Both the position numbers and the translations under genes were made by a program. Positions 44,217 to 56,215 of a DNA stretch of 64,000 nt are shown piece by piece. Every line of letters starts with the position of its first letter. The first letter of the stretch is position 1. The notes under the pieces are model-generated. The model did not search any database, was not told the DNA's origin, and saw nothing but the letters and a program-made list of their open reading frames with translations. Origin of the DNA: Brachionus manjavacas (taxonomy: Eukaryota; Rotifera; Eurotatoria; Ploima; Brachionidae); contig JAHQIY010000001.1 in the NCBI GenBank assembly GCA_019054805.1, positions 8,322,501 through 8,386,500 on the forward strand, in the 5' to 3' direction.

Positions 44217-47200
44217 ATGGAACTAAGTTCACAATCACTTGTAGATAAACTTTATTCTCTAAAAAAGGAGGCATTTTCAAATCTAGACCAGGCGTTGTCA
44301 TTCGACACCAATGAGTCCAGTTCAAACACCCAAAAAATCGACCAGTCCATCTTATTGTATGAAAAGAGCCTCAATTATATAGATAGAGCACTTGCTTTCT
44401 ACACTGATAACAAATCTGTTCTAGTAAAAAATGACACCGCTGTCACTGTACATTCTCATTTGACATCGATTCGCAGCCAAACTATGGAACGGCTCAATAA
44501 ACTCAAAACAATTCGGCTAAACAACCCCAATCAGAGTTCGATGTTGAATTCGGAATTTTTGGCCGCAGGCGACCAAATTCTGACTGATGATTTTCTAATA
44601 ATTGATGAAATAGATGATGAAGCTATAGAAAAAGAGCCTTTAACAAATTTACCTGACGCCAAGTTTAAAGACTTTGCCAAAGCTAAAGAATTCTTGCGGC
44701 TTGATGACGGGGTACAGTTGTTCTACATTGCCACTGACGGCTCTGTTTCTACACCTTCCTACCCGACCAATTTAAGCCTGTATCTATTTGACGAAGCGCA
44801 GCAAAGCGAACAAAACATAATCGGGTTTATTCGGGTAGGTGATTGGATCTATCCTTTGATACCAAATGACTCGCCTGGAATGAAAACCAACTTCAATGCA
44901 TACATTTTTCCCAACAACGATGGTAGCTCAAAAGAGCCAAAATTTTCTTTTGTCGGAATCACTTTTTCCGACGAGATCGGTGGTCAACAAAGACAGCTAT
45001 TCGAGGATGTATTGACCAATATGAGTTCGTTGATTTATCAGGATCAATTTTCGGAGTCCGTCGCCAAGCAGCCGCCTGCTTCTGTTGATAGAGTTGAAGA
45101 GAAAAGAGAGGACAAAAGTTTGCCAGAAGAGGAAAAGAATATTCAAAAATCATGGTCAGCAGAGAGAATAGCCCAAAGTATGGTCAATGGAGCGCAGTAT
45201 CTGTCAAGTGGATTGGCATCAACAACTGAGTATGCAACCAAATATTTGAAAAACGGTGGTGAAAAAATCAAAAGTAACATTGAGCCAAGGCCTGAGCCGG
45301 TTTCAGTTGATCCAAAAGTAAAAAAAGTCGTCGAGAATGTTAGATACGGAACTCATGCCACAGTCAGAGTAAGCTCTTTTTTGCTCAATAAATTGTCAAG
45401 TATTGCCAGTTCAGCAGCTAGAACAGTCGCACCACACATCAAAAATGGCTCTACTGCACTTCTAAATAAGGCTGGTATTGGCGGAAGCAAAGATCAGTCG
45501 AATAATTATGTCGAGAATGTGTGCACTGTTGCTCATGGTTCTTTTCAAAGTTTTGGTATTGTTTACGATTCATTGGAAAATGCGGCTAAAACACTGGCCA
45601 AAAATATGAGCGAACAAACCGTTGATGTGGTTGATCACAAGTAAGTTTTGTTTATTTTTTAAATAAGAGAGTGTTAAGAAATTATAAAAATTAATTTTTT
45701 AAATTTAAAAAAAAAAATTAATTTATTATTTACCACTCTAGCTATTGATAAAATTTTAAAGATTTATTAATTAATAGAGATTTTTTGTTGTTCTCGGAAT
45801 TAATGATCAATAGGTTTTATTATTTATTTTATTTGTTTATCTGGATTGAGTTAAGCTCCTTTAAAATAAAATATAATATAAAAATAAAGTTAATTAAAAT
45901 CGAATTAAATTTTTTTTGATTCAAACCAGCTTTATATTCTTCAACCAGTTTGATAACTAAGGAAATAAACGAGACTGTTATTAGTCTAGGTTTATTTAGA
46001 GCCTCGTGATGTAAAATGCTGAAGGGAGTATCATATTTTTGTTTTGGTTTAGATCGAAATGCTGAGTTTTGAATAATCTGTATTCTGTATTGTAATGCTG
46101 GTTTCTTTTAGTGTGTTAAGACAGGAAGACACGGAAAAGTATTATCCAAAATAGATTCTATTAAAAGTTTCCTAGGATTTTATAATTGAGACACCATTTT
46201 TTATTTGACAAGCTTTAAATTAAATTTATTACAGCGTTGAATTACAGCGTTCTTTGACTTCATCTATCACTGAATTAAAATATAATTTATATTTCTTATT
46301 ATTAATAATCAAAATTAATGCCAAAAAATTTAGTTCTATTTTTTTTTATAAATATATTTCCATAGATTCAACCTTTTCCTTGTCATTATATGAAAAGAAC
46401 ATAGAAAAAGAATTTTAAACTAATATCTTCATTTTCCATTTGCAAAGCCAGTGTTCTTGTTCATCTAAGTATTTTCTAGATTGTCCTTTATCTTATAGAT
46501 AAAAAAGGTAATAAGGTCGTCAGCAAAAAAAAGCGAGTTTTCATTAAAAAAATCTATTTCAAGCAATTAAAAACTTTAATTAGGCCTAATTTGATTACCA
46601 TAGACTCAAGTAAAAGACAATCAAGAGGTTTAGAAAGTTTTACCAAAAAATTAAAAAATTATTAATGATTTAATTTATTAAACACTTATTTTGAAGTTGT
46701 GAAATTTTGAACAAATTGAATAATTTAATTTAAAAAATTTCTTCTTTCTTGATAAATTAAATTAAAAATGATAAATAAAAAATTCAAAACATTGCAGCAG
46801 TCAGACTATTCCTAAGTTAAAATATGACACTCCCTCCAACATGTTGCATCATGAAACTTTGAATAAGCTTAAATTACTAACAGTCTCGAATCGGCTTTTT
46901 GAGTTGAGTGAGAGATATTAAGAAGGAATACAAAGAAGGTTTCGAATCAAGGTATATTGAATACCCAACTCCATTTTGTAATTGCTACCTTACTAATTCC
47001 TCTTTTTTTCCTGAAGCTTCAATTACGTAAACATGTGTCACATATAACATTCTTTTTCAGCATTTATCTTTTTAGCTTTCTTTTCATTTTGTTTTAGCTT
47101 ATCTAACTTTGTTTTTATTTTTTATTTTTTTATAATTTATTCTGAAGGAACTCTAGCTAGGTACAGAAAACAAATAAAAAAATAAAAATCAATAAACATT

Positions 47201-49481
47201 GCAACATACCATCTGTAATCTAAAATAAATTCTTTTATTTCTTTTTTGTCTTTTGGACACATGATGCTAGATAAAAATTACTCTGCTCTTAGGTCAATTT
47301 TTGCTACAACATTTACACTACCTTTTTTTATTAGTTCAAATTGTGAAATTACCAAATTTTAAATAGAATTTGTTTAATATTTGTTTTATAGAATTTAAAG
47401 TATGCGGTTTGATTTCTTTTTATTAATTTGTTTCAATTATTCAGTAAAAGTCTTTGGATTTAATTTTAGCTTAACCTTTATTTGATGTAAAAATTGAATT
47501 AAAAATTTAATAAATAATAAATTTATGATCTTTCAGATTGTTCAGATAGAAAGAGACCAAATTAATTAAAAGACTAAAAACGTAATGAATGTTTAAATTT
47601 AGAATTAAACACTTATATCTTTTCAAAATCTAATTTTTATATTAATTAGATTTCTGATAGTAATGTATAGATAAATTTAATATTTTTTAAAACTTGGAAT
47701 TTTCTCTTCTCATTAAAAAAAAAGATCTACAAATAACATAGAGCATTGTGTCTTTAAGAGAAATAAATTTCTTAATATTTAACAGTAGTAATAGTTTTCA
47801 CTGTAGCTGGCAAGCCAGCAAGTGTGCTGACAGGGCACACTAAGAAAGCTGATGTGATTGATTGCTGCTCATCCAGCAATCTCAATAATAATAAAAAATT
47901 CAGTTATTTAAATAAATAAATTTAAGTTTAGATCACCACAACCAAATTACCAAAATTTACCTTATTTAAATGTCCTTAAGGAAAATTTTTAGCTTAAATT
48001 AAACAATCAATTCATCTAAATAAAAAAAAAAAACTTGAACAAATTTTTTAAACATAAAAAAAAAAAATTCAATTAATATTAATTTTTCAGATTTTCAAAG
48101 GATATTATTTCAGTTCAAAAAAATAAATGAATAACAGTTGAACACAATTGATTAAAAAAACTAATTAATTTAAAATTAATTATTTTCCGGACAAATTGCT
48201 TTTGATGATCAATTTTAATGATCATGATCTAAAATTATAATTTAGTAAGGGTTTTAATTTTTTAAACATTACCAATTGTTATGTAAATTTCTACATATTC
48301 AAAATTATTAGAGAATTTTTTAGATACAAAAATACTAAGTTAAGCATTGGATTCTTTCAATATATGTTTTTATTTGTTTATCTGTAACAAGCTAAAGCTC
48401 TTACAGATTCTTTTTATGTTTGATTAGGTAAAGAAACCGAGCTTAAACTTATAAAACAAACGAATTTGAGTCTTTTGAAAATTTTAAATGATTCAAGAAC
48501 TAACGTAACTTTTTTTTGATTCCAAAATTCCCTCTGTCTCTGCAAATAATCTGAAAAGTTGGAATTGCAAATTTTAATAACTGCTTTTTTTATAATTTTT
48601 GCATAGACTGGAATCAGGTGGTGCATTGAATTTTTCATTAATACTATTTACAGAGCAAATTTTGGAGTACAAGAAAAAAAGTTATGAAGTCTTTTAATTT
48701 TTAATTTGTTTTTTTGTTCTAAAATTTAAAATTCCTAATTTTGGAAAAGTCTTTCGAGTTTTACATTTTTCAACACTAGGAATCATTTGTTCTAGAATTC
48801 AAGATGCCAAAAAAATTATAATTTTAGAATAGAAAAATCGATTTAACTGAAAAATAAACTCTTAAAATTTCTCTTTACGGATAATCTTAAGACTTGAGAA
48901 TGCATCCTTTAAATTTATGCAAAGAAATAATTAAAATTCTAGATTATAAAGATTTTTAAAAGCCAAAATCACAATTATGAATTATCTTTTTATTAAATTT
49001 GTTTTTTTTTCAAGTAAAAAATTGATTGTAAAAAAATAATTTTTTGAGTGAAATTTTTTTGAAGTCTGAATAGATACCGTACCAAAAAAAAATCATCTCC
49101 AGATGAGTCTAAATTATTTTCAAAAATTTTAATAATTTTTATGAATCTTTTATGTCAATCAAGATACGGTTGACTGCTATTTAAAAATATAAATTATGAT
49201 ATTTAGTATTTTTATAATAAAATTAATCTCATTAAAAAACAAATTTTTTATTTAGATATGGGCCTGAAGCGGCCAAGGTGACTGAGAATGGGCTATTTAG
49301 TGTTGGAAATGCGGCAACAACTGTATATAATTTTAGGAATATGAAAATAGTTCGAACTGTTGCCAAAGAAACAGCAAAGGAAACTTTGTCTAGTTCGTCA
49401 AAAATAAACAAAACTTCTGACACCTCAGAGTTGGCAAAGAATGATAAAGAAAATAACAAAAAAGCTAATAAAACAGCTTAG
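44217..49481 (+). CDS. SPART: Spartin (SPG20) homologue, 2 coding exons
   Basis: Exons 44217-45640 and 49256-49481; donor GTAAGT, acceptor TTTAG. The in-phase join (VVDHK-YGPEAAKVTENG) gives 549 residues. The N-terminus (about 8-95) is helical and fits an MIT domain. The middle (GVQLFYIATDGSVSTPSYPT, then RVGDWIYPLIPNDSPG) matches the beta-rich part of plant-senescence-related proteins. Residues from about 315 on form the Ala/Ser/Gly-rich senescence domain (IAQSMVNGAQYLSSGLASTT), ending with KYGPEAAKVTENG and TTVYNFRNM as in animal spartins (HKYG...VTAYN). In mammals spartin acts in endosomal traffic, lipid-droplet turnover and cytokinesis. The 3.6-kb intron holds several LINE pieces and a hairpin cluster. 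The start is set by the MIT domain and the acceptor two bases upstream. Confidence 0.92.
45821..46560 (-). mobile_element. LINE remnant in the spartin intron (minus strand)
   Basis: The minus strand reads NENSLFFADDLITFFIYKIK, then EKYLDEQEHWLCKWKMKILV, i.e. the RT catalytic A/FADD box and following block. Degraded post-RT sequence and the family tail (left end, complement of TTTGTTTATCTGG ... AGCTCCTTTAAAATAAA) follow. Same family as 17005-17668 and 26246-27290. Confidence 0.7.
46561..46784. other. Spacer between two inverted LINE ends in the spartin intron
   Basis: AT-rich, no feature recognised. Confidence 0.4.
46785..47205 (+). mobile_element. LINE C-terminal end in the spartin intron (plus strand)
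   Basis: It reads LKYDTPSNMLHHETLNKLKL, then a frameshifted LFELSERY and NTQLHFVIAT-like blocks. It ends with TTCTGAAGGAACTCTAGC ... ACAGAAAACAAATAAAA. Same block order as 17005-17668 (which lies in reverse orientation) and 18010-18208. Confidence 0.7.
47206..47800. other. Spartin intron, unremarkable part
   Basis: AT-rich; nothing seen. Confidence 0.4.
47801..47905 (+). repeat. Three consecutive perfect hairpins followed by an AAT tail
   Basis: Hairpin 1: GCTGGC (47806-47811) with GCCAGC (47814-47819). Hairpin 2: AGTGTGC (47821-47827) with GCACACT (47835-47841). Hairpin 3: GATTGCTG (47860-47867) with CAGCAATC (47874-47881). All stems pair perfectly, and the patch is much richer in G+C than the AT-rich intron around it. 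It is followed by AATAATAATAAAA. This could be the structured 3' end of a LINE or SINE, or a small RNA; no second copy was found in the window. Strand is inferred from the tail. Confidence 0.65.
47906..48363. other. Spartin intron, unremarkable part
   Basis: AT-rich; nothing seen. Confidence 0.4.
48364..48640 (-). mobile_element. LINE 3' end in the spartin intron
   Basis: On the minus strand an open stretch of 74 codons (48414-48638) is followed by AAGAGCTTTAGC...ACAGATAAACAAATAAAAAC, the tail shared with the elements at 17005, 18010, 45821 and 46785. The tail is the evidence; the coding part is too degraded to align by eye. Confidence 0.5.
48641..49255. other. Last part of the spartin intron
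   Basis: AT-rich; ends in the acceptor TTATTTAG at 49248-49255. Confidence 0.5.
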
Positions 49482-50052
49482 ATAAATTAATTTTTTTAAT
49501 TTGCAAATTTGTTTTTAGTCAACTTTTAATAAAATTTTAGTTTATTTTGTACTAATTATCAATAAATTTCTACCCAAATACCCACCAGTGAAATGGTGAT
49601 CAATTTTTGAAAATTTCAAATATGCTTAAAAGCCCTAATATTATGAGATCAAAATTATATATTTTTAGCACAAATTTTAATTCTTTATAGATTGTAAAAT
49701 AATTTGTAAAATACTTGATAACTAATTTTTATTCTTTATCAATTTAAATATCAAATTTAGCCAAAATTCTGATAAATATCTAGAAACTTTTTATCGCTCA
49801 TTGTTTAAGTTTCTTTTATAATTTATAGACTAAAAATTTTGTTTACTTCAAATTTAAAAAAGCTATGCTATAAACTCTAGGTTGCCAATACGGTAAGATT
49901 TTTTTATTAGACTTTTTAAGGTGTGATTTTTTTATACACATGTCTAAAAAAATTTTAATTTCAACAAAAAGCAAATGTAGAATAATAAATAAAAAATTTT
50001 AAAATAGTATAGATAATTTTTAGTTTCAAATATTTACTAATTTACTAACAAA
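49482..50052. other. Spartin-CLOCK intergenic region
   Basis: AATAAA-type signals occur about 40-80 bases after the spartin stop. An acceptor-like TTTTTAG lies about 28 bases before the CLOCK ATG at 50053. Nothing else is recognised. Confidence 0.4.
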
Positions 50053-53000
50053 ATGAGCTATACGAATTCGGATCGCTACTACCGAGATCGAAGATCTTCC
50101 TCCTGTTCCTTGAAGTAAATTATTTTCTCGTAAGTTTGACCATTTTAATATTTTGTAATTAAAGAAGCGAAGACAGTGATTTGGAGATGGACGATGGTAG
50201 TTTCACAAATAGCAGTTCGGGCTTTTCTCGAATGAACTCGACATATTCGTCGTCCACTTATTCATTAAACGACAAGAGACGATCAAGAAATCAAAACGAA
50301 AAAAAACGACGAGATCAATTTAATTTATTAATTCAAGAATTAGGAAATTTGTTAAATCATCCAAGAAAAATAGATAAAGCCACTGTTCTAAATGAAACAC
50401 TCTTCTTTTTTCGAAACTATAATGGTAAAAATAGTTGAAAATAATTTTTTAATTAAATTTCTTAAAATTTGTTTTAGAAAAGCCTCTTTATAATAAGGAA
50501 ATCGATTTCAAATTTAAGCCATTTTTCCTTCAAAATGACGAGTTTATGAGATTTATGATTGAGGTAAAAAAAAGGTTAAAAAAATTTAAAATACTTTATT
50601 TTATTTTAATTTTAGTTTCAAAATGCTTTCTGCTTAGTTTTCGATCTAAATGGCGACATAAAGTATGTATCAGATGACATCATACATTTGATGGGATATT
50701 TTCCGGTAAGAAAATATTTCTTCTTATTGTTTTCAAAACACATATTTTTTGTAAAGATTTATTTATTTTGAAAACATTAAAAAAAATTATATTGAATGAT
50801 TTTTTTAAACTGTATTCCTTTCTAAAAGAGTCATGCATCACTAATTTTATTTTACTTATCAAAAAAATATTTAGCGGACTGTTTAAATTAAAAATTAGAA
50901 AAAGTAAGTTCAATTGCAAAATTATAGAAGTAAAATTTCTTTGAATTTAGAATTCGTAAAGATACTTTTTAATAAAAATTTAATAAGTTCTTGATAGAAA
51001 AATAAAAAGCTATAATGTGGCTGACCAGATGAAAAGGAGTTTTGGTCTTCACAGTAATAGCTTTCGAAATTTAGTCTGTAAAGTTTGTTTTTAAATTGGT
51101 TTATGTCGTTTTATAGCACTACTTTTTTGGTGGATTATTCCAAACGTTTGGCACTCTGTTTGCAAAAAAATTGTAACGTTGATCACAGCTTTTGACAAGC
51201 TGTCTTTCTATCTGGAATTCGTGTGATCTAAATGATGTGTCGATTGAAAAGTCTTTCTTCAAATAAGTTCTCCAATATGTAACTCCATGCTCAAGATGAG
51301 GTCTGAAAAAAGCTTTGTAGAGTCTTGATACTGAATCCTCATCTGTGAAATCTAAATGTTCTTTTAATCATATCAAGAACATTTTTTGCTTTTTTGATTG
51401 ACGAATTTATGTGGGCTGTCCACATGTCCAGTCTTCATATATTGTGATACTTGAGTCTTATTTTTTGATATTTGATTATTATCTATGTGGTAGTTCGATG
51501 CGTAAAACTTTGCACTTAACTTCATTTAGACAATAAGCCATTTTTGATCCAGCTGTAAATTTCATTTAAGTCTTTACAGAGTTAAACTTTTCAATGCCAT
51601 CAAGGATCGTTAAGTCGATTATATTTAATAAAAATATCGCTCCTATAGTTATTTTATTATCAAGATCATATTTTTCTATATTTTGTGTGATACGGTGTCA
51701 AATGCTTTTGCAAAGTCTAGATAAACAATGCCCATTGGGATACGTTTATTAAGCGATTCAGTTGTCAGTTCCACCATTTAAACTAAGTTGGTGATTCAGG
51801 ATTATTAGTCAAAAAGCCATGTTGTCTCATAGAAAGAAACTACTAGTCTGTCAGAAATTTTATTTTTGGCTTTTTCATGATTATTTAAATGACTTTGCAC
51901 GGTATTGAGGTTAATGAAAATAAAATGCTTCCTTGTTTTAAAAATAAGAGTAACAGTTGCTTCAATCCATTTGCATGGGACTGATCTATATAAAAAAGAT
52001 CTGATAAAAATTAATGAGACGGTTTTTTTATAGCGTCAGTCGATTTGTTTAGAACTTTTGGATTAATCAAGTCAAGACATTAGATAGATTAATCAAGTCT
52101 CAACTATCTAATGTCTTAAGTACATTACAAATGTTATCCACTAAGAAGCAAACATGTTGATTTAAAGTCAGCTACTTCTTTGTCCTGGATGGCATAACTG
52201 GTAGATTGACTTATGTCTTAATTTTTGACAAAAACCGATTCAAACTGAAATTTCCTAATGAGTTTTTTAGTAGGTGCTTTTAATCAGGTGATAGTTTTTG
52301 TTTTGAATGATCAAGCTTTGGTATTCAACTAGCGTAGATTGTTGTAAACATTCAAACAAAACTCATGGTAATAATCAACATCCTTGTTTTCAAAACTACT
52401 TTCCAAGTCAATATTGTTTAAATTTTACATTAACATATAATAGATACCTCTGAAGAAATTGTAACTTCTGCTATCAAATATTTTAGCTGATCTGTTGCTG
52501 ATCATAAACATGCAGCTAAAGACAGTATGACCTCTATTTTAGTCCCCTAGAGAGGTGGCTCGTTGACTATGTTTGTAATTCTATTTTCGCAATGATAAAG
52601 ATCAAGTCTAATCTATTGGTTATACAACATTCTGATACCTGAAAGGTATGTTCAACAACCATCTGGTTTATAAAAAACAGTCAAAAACGTTAGTTACAGA
52701 GCTATAGACAATGAACTTCTTTTTTTCAAACCCTTTGCATTATTTCTGGTTAATAAAAAATTCCTCTCTTTTTTAATTAACCTGATTCCCTAAACCAGGG
52801 CTCTGCCGCGAACCCCTTTTTTAGTGTAACTTGTTTATACAAAAACGACATAGTTCAAGACGTTGTAAAGGTAAAGAACACAAAACGACACAAAAAAACA
52901 CTTTTTATTCTAGGCAAAAAAGAATTCACAGCAAAAGTACACAAAATGACACAAAAGAACTCTTTTTATGCTAAGAATAAAGTATTCATAGATTAAAAAT

Positions 53001-55693
53001 AATTTCACTGTCAATCCATGAAGTTACACTATCTATTTCACTAATCTAATTAGATTTAAAAAAAATTGAGTTGACTTCGAAAAATAAAGATAGATCTTTA
53101 TAATTTTTGTAAATAACTCTTTTTAGAAAAATTAAATTAATTCACAGGAAAAAAAACATTAAAATTCTTTGATGATATATTTCTGCATTATTTTTTAAAA
53201 TAAAAAGATTTTTATTTTATTTTTTTTCATAGAAAAATATGCAAAATTGTTCAATATTTGAATACATAGACGAGAATAGTGTCAAACAATTAAAAAACTA
53301 TCTTAAACGCAAGTTCAATCCAATGGGTAAATTTTTGATTTTGTCAACTCCAATAATCCTTTTTAATTATTTTAATCGAAAAGATCATATAAGTTTGGAA
53401 TGTAAATTTAAAAAGATAAATAATGGAAATAACAGCTATGAGCCGATCAAAATTAAAGGATTCTTTAAGTGTACACCGAATTCTGGTAAATTTATTAGAA
53501 ATTTGTATTTAATATCAAGCAATCTAATTATTTAATCAAGTTGATTCAATAGGTCACTTTAATACAATTGCTAAGCTCGATTGTTTCATGTCTATAGGTG
53601 AACTTTATCCAAGCGATAATAACAAAAGAGAATTTCGAAGCGAATTTTCTATGGATTTAAAATATACTAGCTTGGATTCTAAGTATTTTTTCAATAATAA
53701 AAAAAAATAATAAATTAATTTTAAATAATTTTTTTTATTAAAAGAGCTACTGAAATTATTGGCTATAGTCCGATAGAAATAATAGGAACATGTAGTTATG
53801 ATTATTGTCATTTGGATGATTTAGAAAAATTAATCGACTGTCATAAAAAACTTCTTCAGAACGGTGCAGTGCCTTTGATCGCCTATAGATTTCGTACCAA
53901 AGGACAGCAATGGCTTTGGATTCAGTCAAGATTTCAAATATTGTATCATCAGACAGCAATGAAGCCATATGCTATTATGGGTTATAACCACGTCATTAGC
54001 CTCAATGAAGTGGTCGAATCGAAAGATCTGTTGGATGTGACCAGTTTTGATGGATCGATCGGAAATACCAAGTTTCCGGAAACTTTAACAGTAGATACTA
54101 AGGTTGAAATGACTAACAGTCAAATGCCTATTCAAAATAATCACAATTCTGATTTAACTGAGTCAAATCAAGCGACCGGCTCTAATTTATTAATGTCTGC
54201 TTCTAACAATAAAACTTCTATAAAACAAGAAAAGCATATTGATGAAAGCCTTGGCGTAACGTTTTTTTTTTTTGAAAATTAAATTTTTAAGTTTATTTTA
54301 TTATTTACCTAGTCTATATTTTTGCGTAGTTTCAATGATATTGAATATAGAAATTACGTTTTGAGTCAATTCAAACTCAAGAAGCAAAAAATCGAAAGCA
54401 CAATAAAAAAACACCAAGAAGAACTTAAAATCCTCGAGGAAACAATGGATAATATTAGAGACGGTAGATTTTGACATTTTATTTGTACAAAAATAATAAT
54501 TTTTTTTTGCTAAGTAAATAATTTCAATTTTTTTGTGAAAATTCTTATATAAAAATAATCAAATTTTCTTACTGTGTTTTAAAAATTTAAGTTTTTAAGC
54601 ATATTGAGGTGATTATCCTTGTACCTATACCCAACAACTTTAATAATGCTTATTAAATACATATATTAAAAATAATTGAAGCTTAAAAAATTTTAAAATT
54701 AAAAAGTTCTTTGTCTGTTTTCTCTTAAATATCTTTAAAATATAATGATTCAATGCAAATTTATTGAGCAAAAATAAAAAAGTCACATAACAATAAAGAG
54801 AATAAGATTTTGGACTTAGACTTATTTTCATCATCAACCAGATAAAAAACAAATTCTTCCTCAAAATCTTTTAGATAAAATATGATTTTTACATATTTTA
54901 TACTTTTATTTTGCAGACTTATTTTTTCTATTTTTTTTTAATTAAAAAAAAATTTAGACTGAATTTTAAAATCTTATAGAATTTTTTATTTCTTTTAAAA
55001 AAATGTTTTCTTTTTTAAGAGAAAAAACTTGCAAGTTGGGTTCTTGAATTTCAGCGCCAGGAATACAACTCAAATTTATACAAAAATAATCACAACTTTA
55101 ATCAGAGTAAAAATGAAAAAACAAGTTCAGCATCACACGGAACATTGCCAGCTGATCTGCAGAATGCTCAAGTTCACAGTAATAATCAATCACCGCAACA
55201 AGGCAATTACCAGTTATCTAACAATGAGTCAGTAATGGTTCAACAGAATCAGTATGACTCGGCTAGTCAATCGCAATATTTAAATAAAAATAAAAATAGT
55301 CCTATAATGGTCCAAAAACAAATGTCCGAGGAACAAAATTTTCCAAAAAAAGAATATCAACAGAATTATGACAATAATAACAATTTACGAATGAATAAAA
55401 CCCAAAAGAGGTCTTACAGTTCGTCTCCAGCACCTCCATGTAATAAGTTTAATGAAAAATATAGAAATAATTTTAACGAAGAGGCCGAGTTGGTCGGCCA
55501 GCTGATAAATATAAGAAAAGTGTTGCCAAGATCTAGCTATCCGAATGAGATCAATAATGATCAAAAAAGCGCTCTTCAAAAAAATTCCTTATCTTCTGTT
55601 AATCTTCAATCGATGGATATGGATGATTTAAACCCGGAAATGATTGACAAACTTTTAAATAATTACAATTTTGAATCGTTTCAAAACCAATAA
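50053..55693 (+). CDS. CLOCK: CLOCK circadian transcription factor (bHLH-PAS), 10 exons
   Basis: Exons 50053-50114, 50165-50424, 50478-50563, 50616-50705, 53233-53326, 53384-53485, 53553-53682, 53745-54260, 54330-54463, 55020-55693: 2148 bases, an exact codon number, 715 residues. bHLH at about 59-107 (RRSRNQNEKKRRDQFNLLIQ, then KIDKATVL). PAS-A follows (FQNAFCLVFDLNGDIKYVSD) and then PAS-B (ATEIIGYSPIEIIGTCSYDY, then FRTKGQQWLWIQSRFQI). Residues about 447-491 form a coiled coil (STIKKHQEELKILEE) like the exon-19 region of vertebrate CLOCK. The tail is Gln/Asn-rich and ends MDMDDLNPEMIDKLLNNYNF. With a BMAL/CYCLE partner, CLOCK binds E-boxes and drives period genes. Two details are uncertain: the donor after exon 8 must be GTTTTT to keep phase, and the 57-base intron 53327-53383 is stop-free and in frame. 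Intron 4 holds a LINE. Confidence 0.92.
50985..52790 (-). mobile_element. LINE remnant in CLOCK intron 4 (endonuclease to C-terminus)
   Basis: Minus-strand order: FINQMVVEHTFQVSECCITN then RLDLIFIIAKIEL (endonuclease domain), MVELTTESLNKRIPMGIVYL then DFAKAFDTVSH (RT), and QRYNFFANRVPNVWNN (C-terminal block). Many stops and frameshifts. The order and C-terminal wording place it with the CR1/L2-like group at 30672-32401. It spans most of the 2.5-kb intron and is antisense to the gene. Confidence 0.8.
52876..52995. repeat. Two-copy tandem repeat of about 60 bp
   Basis: ACACAAAACGACACAAAAAA and CTTTTTATTCTAGGCAAAAA in the first copy correspond to ACACAAAATGACACAAAAGA and CTTTTTATGCTAAGAATAAA in the second, and both finish with a GTATTCATAG / GAATTCACAG block. 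Inside CLOCK intron 4. Confidence 0.6.
54464..55019. other. CLOCK intron 9
   Basis: The largest of the downstream introns (556 bases). AT-rich; donor GTAGAT, acceptor TTTTTTAAG. No element recognised. Confidence 0.6.
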
Positions 55694-55974
55694 TAACATC
55701 TTTAAGAGGCCCGATTTATAACGAAAAAAAGCGCTTTTTAATTATTTATTTTTCTAAAATAATATCTAAATATTTAATTACACGTATCTGTTCAGTGTTA
55801 CAAAAACAATAATATTTGTTGTTTGAAGTGTAAATAATCAATTGAATAACCAATTTTTGAAGTTTGTTTTTAGAATAAATATTTAGAAAAAAGTCAAAAT
55901 TTTTATTTGTAATTTTTTTTTCAAATTTTATGTGCATGATCCCATTTAGTAGAATTTAGTATTATTTATTTAAG
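55694..55974. other. CLOCK 3' flank
   Basis: AATAAA-like sequence lies near 55873. AT-rich; nothing else recognised. Confidence 0.4.
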
Positions 55975-56215
55975 ATGTGCGAAAAAGAGCGTATTATTAG
56001 GTTCACTATGAAATGTGATCTGGTTAAGTGCTGCTTTCAAAATCTGTTTTTAAACTATTGATTGAAAGTAATCTCAGGCAAAGAGTTCCATGAATTTTCG
56101 GCTTTATTAAATTTGAAATTTGATCTGTTATGATGAACAGCCATTTTTATTTTAAACACTGACCTCTTAAATTATTTTGAATAATTTCAAATTTATCCAT
56201 GCTACTCATTGTAGA
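55975..56215 (-). mobile_element. LINE C-terminal fragment (CR1/L2-like)
   Basis: The minus strand reads NKAENSWNSLPEITFNQ, a stop, then FKNRF, the WNxLP...FKxxL block that closes CR1/L2-like ORFs. About 240 bases, dead. Confidence 0.6.
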
